This document shows, piece after piece, positions 40,848 to 47,327 of a DNA stretch of 47,904 bases. A program made the translations under genes and the position numbers. The stretch's first letter is position 1, and the number at the start of each line of letters is the position of its first letter. The DNA lies in the IMG/VR virus record IMGVR_UViG_3300022745_000045, positions 1-47,904 of that record. One strand, 5' to 3'. The notes beneath the pieces are model-generated. The model saw only the letters and a program-made list of their open reading frames with translations, did no database searches and was not told the origin of the DNA. This DNA comes from a virus.

Positions 40848-41071
40848 GCCGCCCTCCTCGCGAACCACGCCGTCGCGGGCACTCCGACGAGGGCCTCCAA
40901 CGCGAGCGCATTACGCAGGTTCGGGACGCGAGCCCCCGAACACCATCGGCACACGAGCCCGTCGGCGACGCCGAGCTTGCGCTCGATGTCACCCTGAGTA
41001 AGCCCACGAGCCGCGATGGCTTTCGTGAGCAGTGCGGCACCCGTCGGAGCGGGCGGTTTCTTCTTTCGCAT
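40844..41071 (-). CDS. XRE-family DNA-binding regulator (Cro/CI-like)
   Basis: The 75-residue product has a helix-turn-helix of the Cro/CI type: AIAARGLTQGDIERKLGVAD followed by LVCRWCSGARVPN. It is a single domain with a basic start. It is the first gene of the leftward replication operon and lies beside a palindromic operator also found at the rightward promoter, so it probably represses both. The start is taken as ATG 41071, because GTG 41080 falls inside the -10 element; the message would then be almost leaderless. Confidence 0.75.
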   Translation of the reverse strand: MRKKKPPAPTGAALLTKAIAARGLTQGDIERKLGVADGLVCRWCSGARVPNLRNALALEALVGVPATAWFARRAA

Positions 41072-41078
41072 GTCCGTC

Positions 41079-41108
41079 ACACTAGGTGACAGCGGGCACC
41101 GGTGTCAA
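41079..41108 (-). promoter_or_regulatory. leftward early promoter with operator
   Basis: On the minus strand: -35 TTGACA (41103-41108), 18-base spacer, -10 TAGTGT (41079-41084). The spacer holds the 16-bp imperfect palindrome 41085-41100, with arms GGTG(N)C and G(N)CACC. Predicted transcription starts about 41072, at the regulator ATG. Confidence 0.75.
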
Positions 41109-41150
41109 GCGGACGTTGCGCGAGTCGCGTCCGCGTGCTTCGATGGGCGC

Positions 41151-41543
41151 ATGAAACACATCGCCATCGCTCTGATACTCACCTCGTGCGCCTCGAACGC
41201 GCCGGACGCCGCACCGATCGAGGTCGACGACGCGCCGGCCGAATCGGCACCGGAGGCGAGCGCGCCGACGACGCAAGTCGTCTCGGTCACGTGCGCGAGA
41301 ACGAACTCCGTCGGGCAGAAGTTCGCCGCGGCGCTCGTGCCGGGACGTTCGCGCGCGTCGCTCGCGGGCGTTCACGCGGTGACGTGCGTCGACCACGATT
41401 TCGCCGTGTACATGGGCATGATCGACGGCACAGAGTGCATCGCGTCGTCTCCGTACGTGCGCGACGGAGAGGTCGTGACCTCGTGCGAGTGGGCGCGGAA
41501 CGCGAAGACGGTCGTCGTCGAATTCGTCATCCCGCCGCCGTGA
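41151..41543 (+). CDS. lipoprotein encoded in the control region
   Basis: The 130-residue product begins KHIAIALILTSC with a lipobox Leu-Thr-Ser-Cys (Cys13), so it should be lipidated and anchored in the membrane. The mature part has an Ala/Pro/Asp-rich linker and a small beta domain with four Cys (VSVTCARTN, VTCVDHDFAVYMGM, TECIASS, TSCEWARNA). It lies between the two operator-bearing promoters and is transcribed divergently from the regulator, as are genes expressed from a silent phage. Superinfection exclusion is a plausible role but not shown. No ribosome site is visible; TTGCGC and TTCGAT spaced 17 could be a weak leaderless promoter. Confidence 0.7.
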   Translation: MKHIAIALILTSCASNAPDAAPIEVDDAPAESAPEASAPTTQVVSVTCARTNSVGQKFAAALVPGRSRASLAGVHAVTCVDHDFAVYMGMIDGTECIASSPYVRDGEVVTSCEWARNAKTVVVEFVIPPP

Positions 41544-41577
41544 ATTCTCGCGCGGCGTCGATTCCGACGATGCGCAC

Positions 41578-41607
41578 TTGACACCGGTGCCGGGAGTCAC
41601 CTATGTT
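41578..41607 (+). promoter_or_regulatory. rightward early promoter with operator
   Basis: TTGACA (41578-41583), 18-base spacer, TATGTT (41602-41607). The spacer carries a 16-bp imperfect palindrome (41586-41601) of the same form as the leftward operator; the two regions are near reverse complements over about 26 bases. Confidence 0.8.
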
Positions 41608-41796
41608 CTGCCTCACGACGGCCGCGAGGGCCGCCGACCACGAACCGAGCGCGTACGCGAGTGTTCTCGCCAGCTCCGGGACAGCCGACCGCCCTACGGG
41701 GCCACTGAGCCAACGGACGCGACAACGCGAGGGGACGGGAGAATCGGAGTGCACGGGACGATTCGACGAGCGGCTGAGGGGCCGCGAGGAGAGCAG
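41608..41796 (+). other. untranslated leader of the rightward operon
   Basis: About 180 bases separate the predicted start of transcription from the first ribosome site (GAGGAGAG before ATG 41797). No credible gene is seen. A short hairpin, CGGCC-GCGAG-GGCCG type, lies near 41621-41635. A long leader could hold an antitermination or attenuation site; nothing is proven. Confidence 0.4.
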
Positions 41797-41997
41797 ATGA
41801 CTAAGAAGTCGCAGATCCATGTGACCGTTTCCATGCGCATTGCGCCGTTTCAGTGGTGCACCACTCAGGTGCGTTTTTTCCGCCGGGAGTCGACGGCGCG
41901 CCAGTTCGCGGCGCGACACGTCGACGGAACGCACGCCGCGACCGTCCACGGGAAGGATGGACAACCCGTGGCCGACTTCATGGCGGTTGCGCGATGA
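41797..41997 (+). CDS. small hypothetical protein, first of rightward operon
   Basis: The 66-residue product (TKKSQIHVTVSMRIAPFQWC onward) is beta-like at first and has a helical end. GAGGAGAG gives a good ribosome site. It is the first gene from the operator-controlled promoter; function unknown. Confidence 0.55.
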   Translation: MTKKSQIHVTVSMRIAPFQWCTTQVRFFRRESTARQFAARHVDGTHAATVHGKDGQPVADFMAVAR

Positions 41998-42164
41998 TGG
42001 ACCGCAACGAGCACATCCGCGCGCTGTGGCGCGCGCGGTTGGACGGTCGCGCTCGACGCGACCAGATTGCGATGGCGCTCGACGTCGTCGGCGCGGCGTT
42101 CGCGGCGGTCTGCGCGTGCTGGTGCTGGCAGAGCGCGTGGGACGCGCTGGAGGGGCGGCAGTGA
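41994..42164 (+). CDS. small putative membrane protein
   Basis: The 56-residue product has a charged N-terminal helix and one hydrophobic segment (ALDVVGAAFAAVCACWCWQS) near its end. It starts at the first of two adjacent ATGs overlapping the previous stop. It may be a small inner-membrane protein; function unknown. Confidence 0.5.
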   Translation: MMDRNEHIRALWRARLDGRARRDQIAMALDVVGAAFAAVCACWCWQSAWDALEGRQ

Positions 42165-42457
42165 GCGCCGACAATCTCGCGGCCGCCGTGCGTTGGGTTC
42201 GCTCGACGGACCTGCTCACGCCGCTCCGGTTCCTCCACGTCGTCGAGGACGGCAAGGCGCGGCGCGCGACCCTTCTGGTCATTCAGGCGATCCAACACGG
42301 ACGCGCGCACACGGTCTGCACCGACGCGCGCGACGGACTGGTCGCGATGCACACGCGCGCCATGCGCGCCGCCGAGGAGCACGTCGCTGCGCAGTGGGAC
42401 GGACTGCGCGCGGCGCCTGCGAACAATCAACGTCACGAACAGGGAGCACGAACATGA
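42161..42457 (+). CDS. hypothetical protein
   Basis: The 98-residue product, GTG start with 4-base overlap, is helical (NLAAAVRWVRSTDLLTPLRF, then AHTVCTDARDGLVAMHTRAM). No family recognised. It precedes the RecT-like gene. Confidence 0.5.
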   Translation: MSADNLAAAVRWVRSTDLLTPLRFLHVVEDGKARRATLLVIQAIQHGRAHTVCTDARDGLVAMHTRAMRAAEEHVAAQWDGLRAAPANNQRHEQGART

Positions 42458-43266
42458 ACGAGAAGACGACCGCGATCGCAGTAATCGAACCGACGAACAT
42501 GGCGGAGCTGCGCGACCTCGCGGCGGACGCCGCGGACTCGCGGCTTTACGGCTACACCGCTCCGCAGGCGCTCATGCTCGCCATGCGCGGGCGCGACCTC
42601 GGGTTCAGCTACACGCAGGCGTTGAGCGCGTTTCACCTACTCGACGGCAAGCCCACGCTGACCGCCGACGGAATGATCGCCGCGTGCATCGCCAGCGGCC
42701 ACTGCGAGTATTTCCGCGTCGTCGAGCAGACCGCCACGACGGCGACGTGGGAGACGAAGCGCAAGGGCAGCGAGCCGCAGCGCTACACGTTCACGATGGC
42801 CGACGCGGAAGCGGCCGAGCTCACGATGAGCAAGTCGCGGATGTACAAGAAGCACCCGGTGCGGATGCTCTCGGCGCGCGCGAAGGCGTACCTCGCGCGC
42901 GACGTCTATCCGGACGTCTTGCTCGGACTGATCACCGAGGACGAGGCGGCGGAGATTGCCGAGAGCAAGCCCGTGCGCGTCGAGTCGGTTCAGCGTGTCA
43001 CCGTCGAACGCATCGCCGACGCCCCGAAGCCGGCGCCCGCGCCCAAGCCCGTCGCCACGAAGCCCTACGATGGCGCCGACACCCTCGCGCGATTGCGCCG
43101 CGCGCTCGACGCGGCGAAGGACCTCGCGCGCGTCGACTCCGTTTTCGAGCACTCGACGAAGGCGCGTGACGCGCTCAACGAAGAGGATGCGGGCACCGCG
43201 CTTGGGTTGTTCGCCGATGCGCGCGCGCGCATCGAAGCGGCGCTCGACGCGCAGGCGGCGCAGTAA
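42454..43266 (+). CDS. RecT-like single-strand annealing recombinase
   Basis: The 270-residue product has AMRGRDLGFSYTQALSAFHL, LTADGMIAACIASGHCEYFR, ETKRKGSEPQRYTFTMADAE and RMLSARAKAYLARDVYPDVL, the conserved order of a phage RecT/annealing-protein group. The C-terminal third is a Pro/Ala linker followed by a helical tail that probably contacts SSB or the nuclease. Paired with the Cas4/RecB-like nuclease next door. GGGAG precedes the ATG. Confidence 0.75.
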   Translation: MNEKTTAIAVIEPTNMAELRDLAADAADSRLYGYTAPQALMLAMRGRDLGFSYTQALSAFHLLDGKPTLTADGMIAACIASGHCEYFRVVEQTATTATWETKRKGSEPQRYTFTMADAEAAELTMSKSRMYKKHPVRMLSARAKAYLARDVYPDVLLGLITEDEAAEIAESKPVRVESVQRVTVERIADAPKPAPAPKPVATKPYDGADTLARLRRALDAAKDLARVDSVFEHSTKARDALNEEDAGTALGLFADARARIEAALDAQAAQ

Positions 43267-44309
43267 TGGCCCAGGAATTCCCGTTGCGGCAGTCGTCTGT
43301 CGCGACGTTCCTCGAATGTCCGCGCAAGGCTCGCCTTGAGTACATCGAGGGCCAGCGCGGTCCGACGTACCCTCGCATGGCGACGGGCACCGCGGCGCAC
43401 GCGGGCGCGGACTTGTACAACCGCGCGATCATCGCCGGACGTCCGGCGCCGTCACTCGACGAGGTCGTCGCGGCGACGCGCGACAAGGCCGATCGTCTGA
43501 TCGAAGATGTCGACTTCTCGCAGGAGGAGGACGCCGCAAGCGAGCGCGTCGCGATGGTCGAACGCGCCGTCGCGTTCGCGGCCGGATACGTCGAGCACGT
43601 GGTGCCGACGCTCGGCACGGTGACCGCGAGCGAGCGTCCGTTCTCCGTCTCGATCGCCGTGCCGAAGTTGAACGCGCCCGACGCGCTCTACGAGCTCACG
43701 GGGACGATCGACTGCGAGACGACGAGCGCGGTGCGCGACCTGAAAACAACCACGCGCGCGATGTCGCCGCCGCCGCGATACCTCGTGCAGCTCGGGACAT
43801 ACGCGCTCGCGAGCACGCATCGAGAGGACTACTTCGCAGAGCCCGACGGGGTGATCGATTCGCTCGTCATGAGCGAGACGAAACGCGACGGGCGCCGCGT
43901 GCGCTACCTGCCGACCGTCATCCCGGCGGCGGCGCTCGCGGAGGAGTCGGCGCTCGCACGCGAGACGATTGTGCGCGTTGCGCAGGCTGCGGAGCGCGGG
44001 GACTATCCACGGAATCCGACCGCGTGTGAGCAGTACAACCGGCCGTGCGCGCACCTCGCTTCGTGCATGCCGTGGCGCACGAGCGTCGTCGAAGCACGCG
44101 AGGCTGTCATCGTCACGGCGCCGAAGGCCGCGAAACCGCGCGCCGCGAAGGCCGCCGTCCATGCGGCAGCACCGAAAGCGAACGCGCGACCGAGCGACGA
44201 GGAAGGGCTCGCGCTGCTCGCGCAGATGCAAGCGTCCGAGCTCGCCGACGCAGAGCGCGCGAGCCGCGCACACGATGAATGGATCAACCCCGAGAACGAC
44301 GGCCGATAG
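43266..44309 (+). CDS. Cas4/RecB-like PD-(D/E)XK exonuclease with Fe-S cysteines
   Basis: The 347-residue product has SVATFLECPRKARLEYIEG and GTAAHAGADLY at the start, then the nuclease core GTIDCETTSAVRDLKTTTR (D149, D158, K160) and YLVQLGTYAL. Cys18 plus C254, C261 and C267 give the one-plus-three arrangement of the 4Fe-4S cluster in Cas4 and AddB. It should make single-stranded ends for the annealing protein. The start codon overlaps the previous stop by one base (TAATG). Confidence 0.8.
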   Translation: MAQEFPLRQSSVATFLECPRKARLEYIEGQRGPTYPRMATGTAAHAGADLYNRAIIAGRPAPSLDEVVAATRDKADRLIEDVDFSQEEDAASERVAMVERAVAFAAGYVEHVVPTLGTVTASERPFSVSIAVPKLNAPDALYELTGTIDCETTSAVRDLKTTTRAMSPPPRYLVQLGTYALASTHREDYFAEPDGVIDSLVMSETKRDGRRVRYLPTVIPAAALAEESALARETIVRVAQAAERGDYPRNPTACEQYNRPCAHLASCMPWRTSVVEAREAVIVTAPKAAKPRAAKAAVHAAAPKANARPSDEEGLALLAQMQASELADAERASRAHDEWINPENDGR

Positions 44310-44328
44310 GCCAGAGAGAGACACGACC

Positions 44329-44868
44329 ATGAGCGAACACACACCCGAAGGCGGCTACCAAGCGACCGTGAACGCGTACGCGTTGACCGAGTCGAAGAAC
44401 GGCGACGAGCAGTACGTCGTCGAATTCCGACTTCCGAGCGGCGACCTCGTCACCGCGCGATACGGTTTCAAGACCGACAAGCAAACCGACTTCACGTTCG
44501 CGCAGCTCCGCGCGCTCGGCTGGAAAGGTGACGACCTCGCGGCCGTCGCGCTCGACACCGAGACGAAACACTCGATCGCCGTGAAGCACGAGCAGGGGAA
44601 CGACGGCAAGACGTACGTCTCCGCATCCGTCAACACCGGCGGCGTCGGCCGCTTCGCCCTCGCACCGGAGAAGGCCAAGAGCTTCGCCGACCGCATGCGC
44701 GAGCGTGTGCGCGCGTTCGACGCGACGGGCAAGAGCGAGGTCGTCGGCGCCGCTCGCACGCGCTCGACGACGGCGCGGACGCCGGCCGCGAGCGCGCCGC
44801 GCACGGCCGCTCGCCCGGCCTACGGCGCGCCGCCGCCCGACGACGATTTCGGACCCATGGACTACTAG
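44329..44868 (+). CDS. SSB-like protein
   Basis: The 179-residue product has an OB-like beta-rich first part (GGYQATVNAYALTESKNGDE, then YVVEFRLPSGDLVTARYGFK), a flexible Thr/Ala/Arg/Pro linker and an acidic end (DDDFGPMDY), which is the layout of single-stranded DNA-binding proteins. It follows the RecT-like and nuclease genes. The fold is inferred, not a clear family match. Confidence 0.55.
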   Translation: MSEHTPEGGYQATVNAYALTESKNGDEQYVVEFRLPSGDLVTARYGFKTDKQTDFTFAQLRALGWKGDDLAAVALDTETKHSIAVKHEQGNDGKTYVSASVNTGGVGRFALAPEKAKSFADRMRERVRAFDATGKSEVVGAARTRSTTARTPAASAPRTAARPAYGAPPPDDDFGPMDY

Positions 44869-44875
44869 CCCCCTC

Positions 44876-44942
44876 GAGTAGGCGCCCCCCTCACGGAGGG
44901 CGCCTCTCACAGAACCGTACGAGTGCTGTTCACATACGGCTC
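44876..44942 (-). ncRNA. group II intron domains V and VI
   Basis: Domain V (44912-44942, minus strand) starts GAGCCGUA and ends UACGGUUC, pairing over 8 positions around a bulged centre. Domain VI (44876-44906) is a long GC stem with a CCUACUC side carrying the likely branch A. These are the catalytic core and branch domains. Confidence 0.85.
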
Positions 44943-44992
44943 TTCGGGACGACGGGTTGCGACCCCCGCCGCCGGCCGGTTCACGACCTCGC

Positions 44993-46564
44993 TTACGCCA
45001 GCCCCAGCAAGAGCTGGACCGGCGCGGCGATGGCGCGCTGTCTCGCCATCCACTGTGCGTGCAGCGTCACGAGCCCCGACTTGGCGAAATACGCCTTGCC
45101 GAGTGCTTGATCGATCGCATGCGCGTGACTGAGCGCCCACGGGCCTTTGCGCGCCCCGTAGATGCTCCGCCACGCAGTGCTCGGCTTGACCCCGCGTCGG
45201 ATGCAGTTCCGGACGATCGTCGTGCGTTGCTTCCACTGCTTCACCAAGATCGCGCGCATCCGTCGCCGGATGTGCGCGTCGAGGGTGTGCAGCGTTCGTT
45301 CGACCTGCTGCGTGCAGATGCCGAAGAAGCCGATCCAGCCGGCGAGCACCGCGTTCACCGTAGCGATGCACGTCGACAGCCTGCCGCCGTAGTTGCGCGG
45401 CGTCAGGCTTCGAATCTTCTCGTCGATGCGCTCCTTCGAGCGCTTCGACAGCAGCGTTTCCACCCTTCCATCCGTCGGCTCGCGCCGCAGACTGAAGCCC
45501 AGAAAGTGCCGCTCTTCCGGCCGCGCGACGGCGCTCTTCGCGACGTTCACCTTGAGGCGCATCCGCCGCTCGATGAAGTCCTTCACGCTCGCCATCACGC
45601 GCTCCCCTGCCCGCTCGCTGCGCACGTAGATGTTGCAATCATCCGCGTAGCGCACGAAGCGATGACCACGCCGTTCGAGCTCGCGATCGAGCTCGTCCAG
45701 CACGACGTTGCTGAGCAACGGAGAGAGCGGACCACCCTGCGGCACCCCCTCTTCCGTGCTCGTTTTCACGCCGTCCGGCATCACCACCTTGGCCTTCAGC
45801 ATCTGGCCGATGAGTCGAAGCAGGCGGACATCCGACACTCGCTGCGCGAGCCTCGCCATCAGCCGCTGGTGATGGACTCGATCGAAGAACTTCTCCAGAT
45901 CGAGATCCACCACCACTTCGTGCCCTTCGTCCAGGTAGCCGCGCGCCTCGGCGATAGCCGTGTGGCAGCTTCGCTTCGGTCGGAACCCGTGGCTGCTCGC
46001 GTGGAACGTCGGTTCGTACACAGGCTCGAGGACCATGCGCACCGCCTCTTGCACCACGCGATCGATCACGTTCGGAATACCCAAGCCCCGCTCGCCGCCG
46101 CCGCCCTTCGGGATCCAGACGCGTCGGATGTCGCCGACTCGGTAGCTCCCGTCGATGAGCGAGCGTTCGAGCATCGTCAGCGCTTCGTCGAGGTGCCGAG
46201 ACACCGCGTCGATCGTCTGCCGATCCGGGCCCGGAGCGCCCTTGTTCGACGCCACGTTCGCAAACGCCTCGCGAAGTCGCGAGACCACTTCCTCCATCGT
46301 CGCCAGCGTGACCTTTCTCGTCGTGCGCTTCGGCTTCGGCGTCGCGCGCCGCGCAGAAGCTCGTTCGCGAGCCTCCGCACGACCGTCGACCCGCTCTGCC
46401 TTTGCAGAGCGGACTTCGGCTGTCCCGAATCGCAGTCCAAGTTGACACGCTCGTTGTTCGACCGTGGACGCTGTCCCTCCCGCGCGGCTCTCGACGCCAC
46501 GCGTTTGGAGCGACTTTCGCCGCCCTTTCGGTACCGTTCGTCCATCGGACTTCTGCTGGGCCAT
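44993..46564 (-). CDS. ltrA: group II intron reverse transcriptase/maturase
   Basis: The 523-residue product has a basic, low-complexity N-terminal extension (1-85), then reverse-transcriptase motifs: ASNKGAPGPD (106-114), GLGIPNVIDRVVQEAVRMVL, FRPKRSCHTAIAEARGY, VVVDLDLEKFFDRVHH, QGGPLSPLLSN (276-286) and RYADDCNIYV with catalytic YADD (306-309). The maturase domain X follows (WKQRTTIVRNCIRRGVK) and the end reads KGPWALSHAHAIDQALGKAY. There is no HNH endonuclease domain. This fits class C intron proteins. ATG 46564 is preferred; the frame is open further upstream. Confidence 0.9.
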   Translation of the reverse strand: MAQQKSDGRTVPKGRRKSLQTRGVESRAGGTASTVEQRACQLGLRFGTAEVRSAKAERVDGRAEARERASARRATPKPKRTTRKVTLATMEEVVSRLREAFANVASNKGAPGPDRQTIDAVSRHLDEALTMLERSLIDGSYRVGDIRRVWIPKGGGGERGLGIPNVIDRVVQEAVRMVLEPVYEPTFHASSHGFRPKRSCHTAIAEARGYLDEGHEVVVDLDLEKFFDRVHHQRLMARLAQRVSDVRLLRLIGQMLKAKVVMPDGVKTSTEEGVPQGGPLSPLLSNVVLDELDRELERRGHRFVRYADDCNIYVRSERAGERVMASVKDFIERRMRLKVNVAKSAVARPEERHFLGFSLRREPTDGRVETLLSKRSKERIDEKIRSLTPRNYGGRLSTCIATVNAVLAGWIGFFGICTQQVERTLHTLDAHIRRRMRAILVKQWKQRTTIVRNCIRRGVKPSTAWRSIYGARKGPWALSHAHAIDQALGKAYFAKSGLVTLHAQWMARQRAIAAPVQLLLGLA

Positions 46565-46961
46565 CGACTTTCGTTCTCTCGTTCTACGGCCTACCGCTCG
46601 CGCGGAGCCCAACAGATCTCGCCAGGTAAGACACGACAGACTTCGCACCCATCCCGTCGCCCATACATGCAGCAGTTCTCACGGAAATCGGGCTTCGCCG
46701 CCGGCAGCCGGCTCACCCACTGCGCACGCCTCACGGCACTTCGCTTTCGCTCGAAACGGTTGCGCACCTACGACTTCCACCAGACGCGCCCTCGCAGCGA
46801 ACGCCGTCTTCGAGGTGCATTCGTACATCCTCGGTACTCGGCGAAACGCGCCCTTGTCTCATCGGTGTCGGGTTCCCTCCGCAGGGCCCCGGGTCTGGAC
46901 TTTCACCTTCCTGTCTGTCGGCCGTGCTGGCCGCACTGCGCCCCCGCGGCGCAGAGCGCAC

Positions 46962-47048
46962 GCGAGTGCTCGCCTGCCTCCCACAGCGCGACCCCTCGCT
47001 CGCGTGCGCCCTACGCCGCGTGGCCGCCACCCGAATCCGGAGAACATC
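46962..47048 (+). other. intergenic region next to the intron
   Basis: These 87 bases hold the hairpin GCGAG-TG-CTCGC at 46962-46973, at the intron junction, and the ribosome site CGGAG before ATG 47049. No gene is seen. Confidence 0.6.
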
Positions 47049-47327
47049 ATGCTCGACCCTCACGCCGTACTCACCGCGCTCGCCGGCAAGCGCCTTCCGA
47101 GCGACGAGAAGACACTCGTCCGCAACATGCTGATGACGCTCGACGAGCGGCGCCCGCTCAACGAAACACAATCGCTCCGCATCGTCGCCCTCGCGCGCGC
47201 GCACGGCGTAGAGTTGAACGGCCCGCGGCGCGACTTCCTCGACCGCATGGGGCCGCTCGTGAAGTCGCCGCCGAGCCCGCCGCTGTACCTGCGGAGGATG
47301 GCGGCGAGAGAGGCGGCCGGGCTGTGA
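47049..47327 (+). CDS. hypothetical protein
   Basis: The 92-residue product is helical (PHAVLTALAGKRLPSDEKTL, then NETQSLRIVALARAHGVELN) with a Pro-rich segment near its end. GGAG lies 7 bases before the ATG. It may continue the early operon interrupted by the intron. Function unknown. Confidence 0.6.
   Translation: MLDPHAVLTALAGKRLPSDEKTLVRNMLMTLDERRPLNETQSLRIVALARAHGVELNGPRRDFLDRMGPLVKSPPSPPLYLRRMAAREAAGL

Larger units (their letters stand above)
44873..46961 (-). mobile_element. group II intron, antisense to the early operon
   Basis: The element is about 2.09 kb. The 5' end is placed at 46961 because the minus strand there begins GUGCGCUC, followed by GGCCAGCACGGCC and AGGAAGGUGAAAGUCC, which are conserved domain I features. 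The 3' end follows domains V and VI and lies at about 44873-44875; the exact base is uncertain because the usual terminal AY is not seen. It encodes a reverse transcriptase lacking an endonuclease domain. The 5' exon ends in a perfect hairpin (46962-46973), which class C introns use as a target signal. It sits between the SSB-like stop and the gene at 47049, in the opposite direction, so early transcripts cannot splice it. Confidence 0.85.

Noticed and set aside
41603-41800. 65-codon open frame in the leader of the rightward operon
   Set aside because: Its ATG lies inside the -10 element and the text has no coding character.
44873-46961. Retron or diversity-generating retroelement
   Set aside because: No template/variable repeat pair or msr-msd is seen; domains V/VI and a maturase domain show a group II intron.
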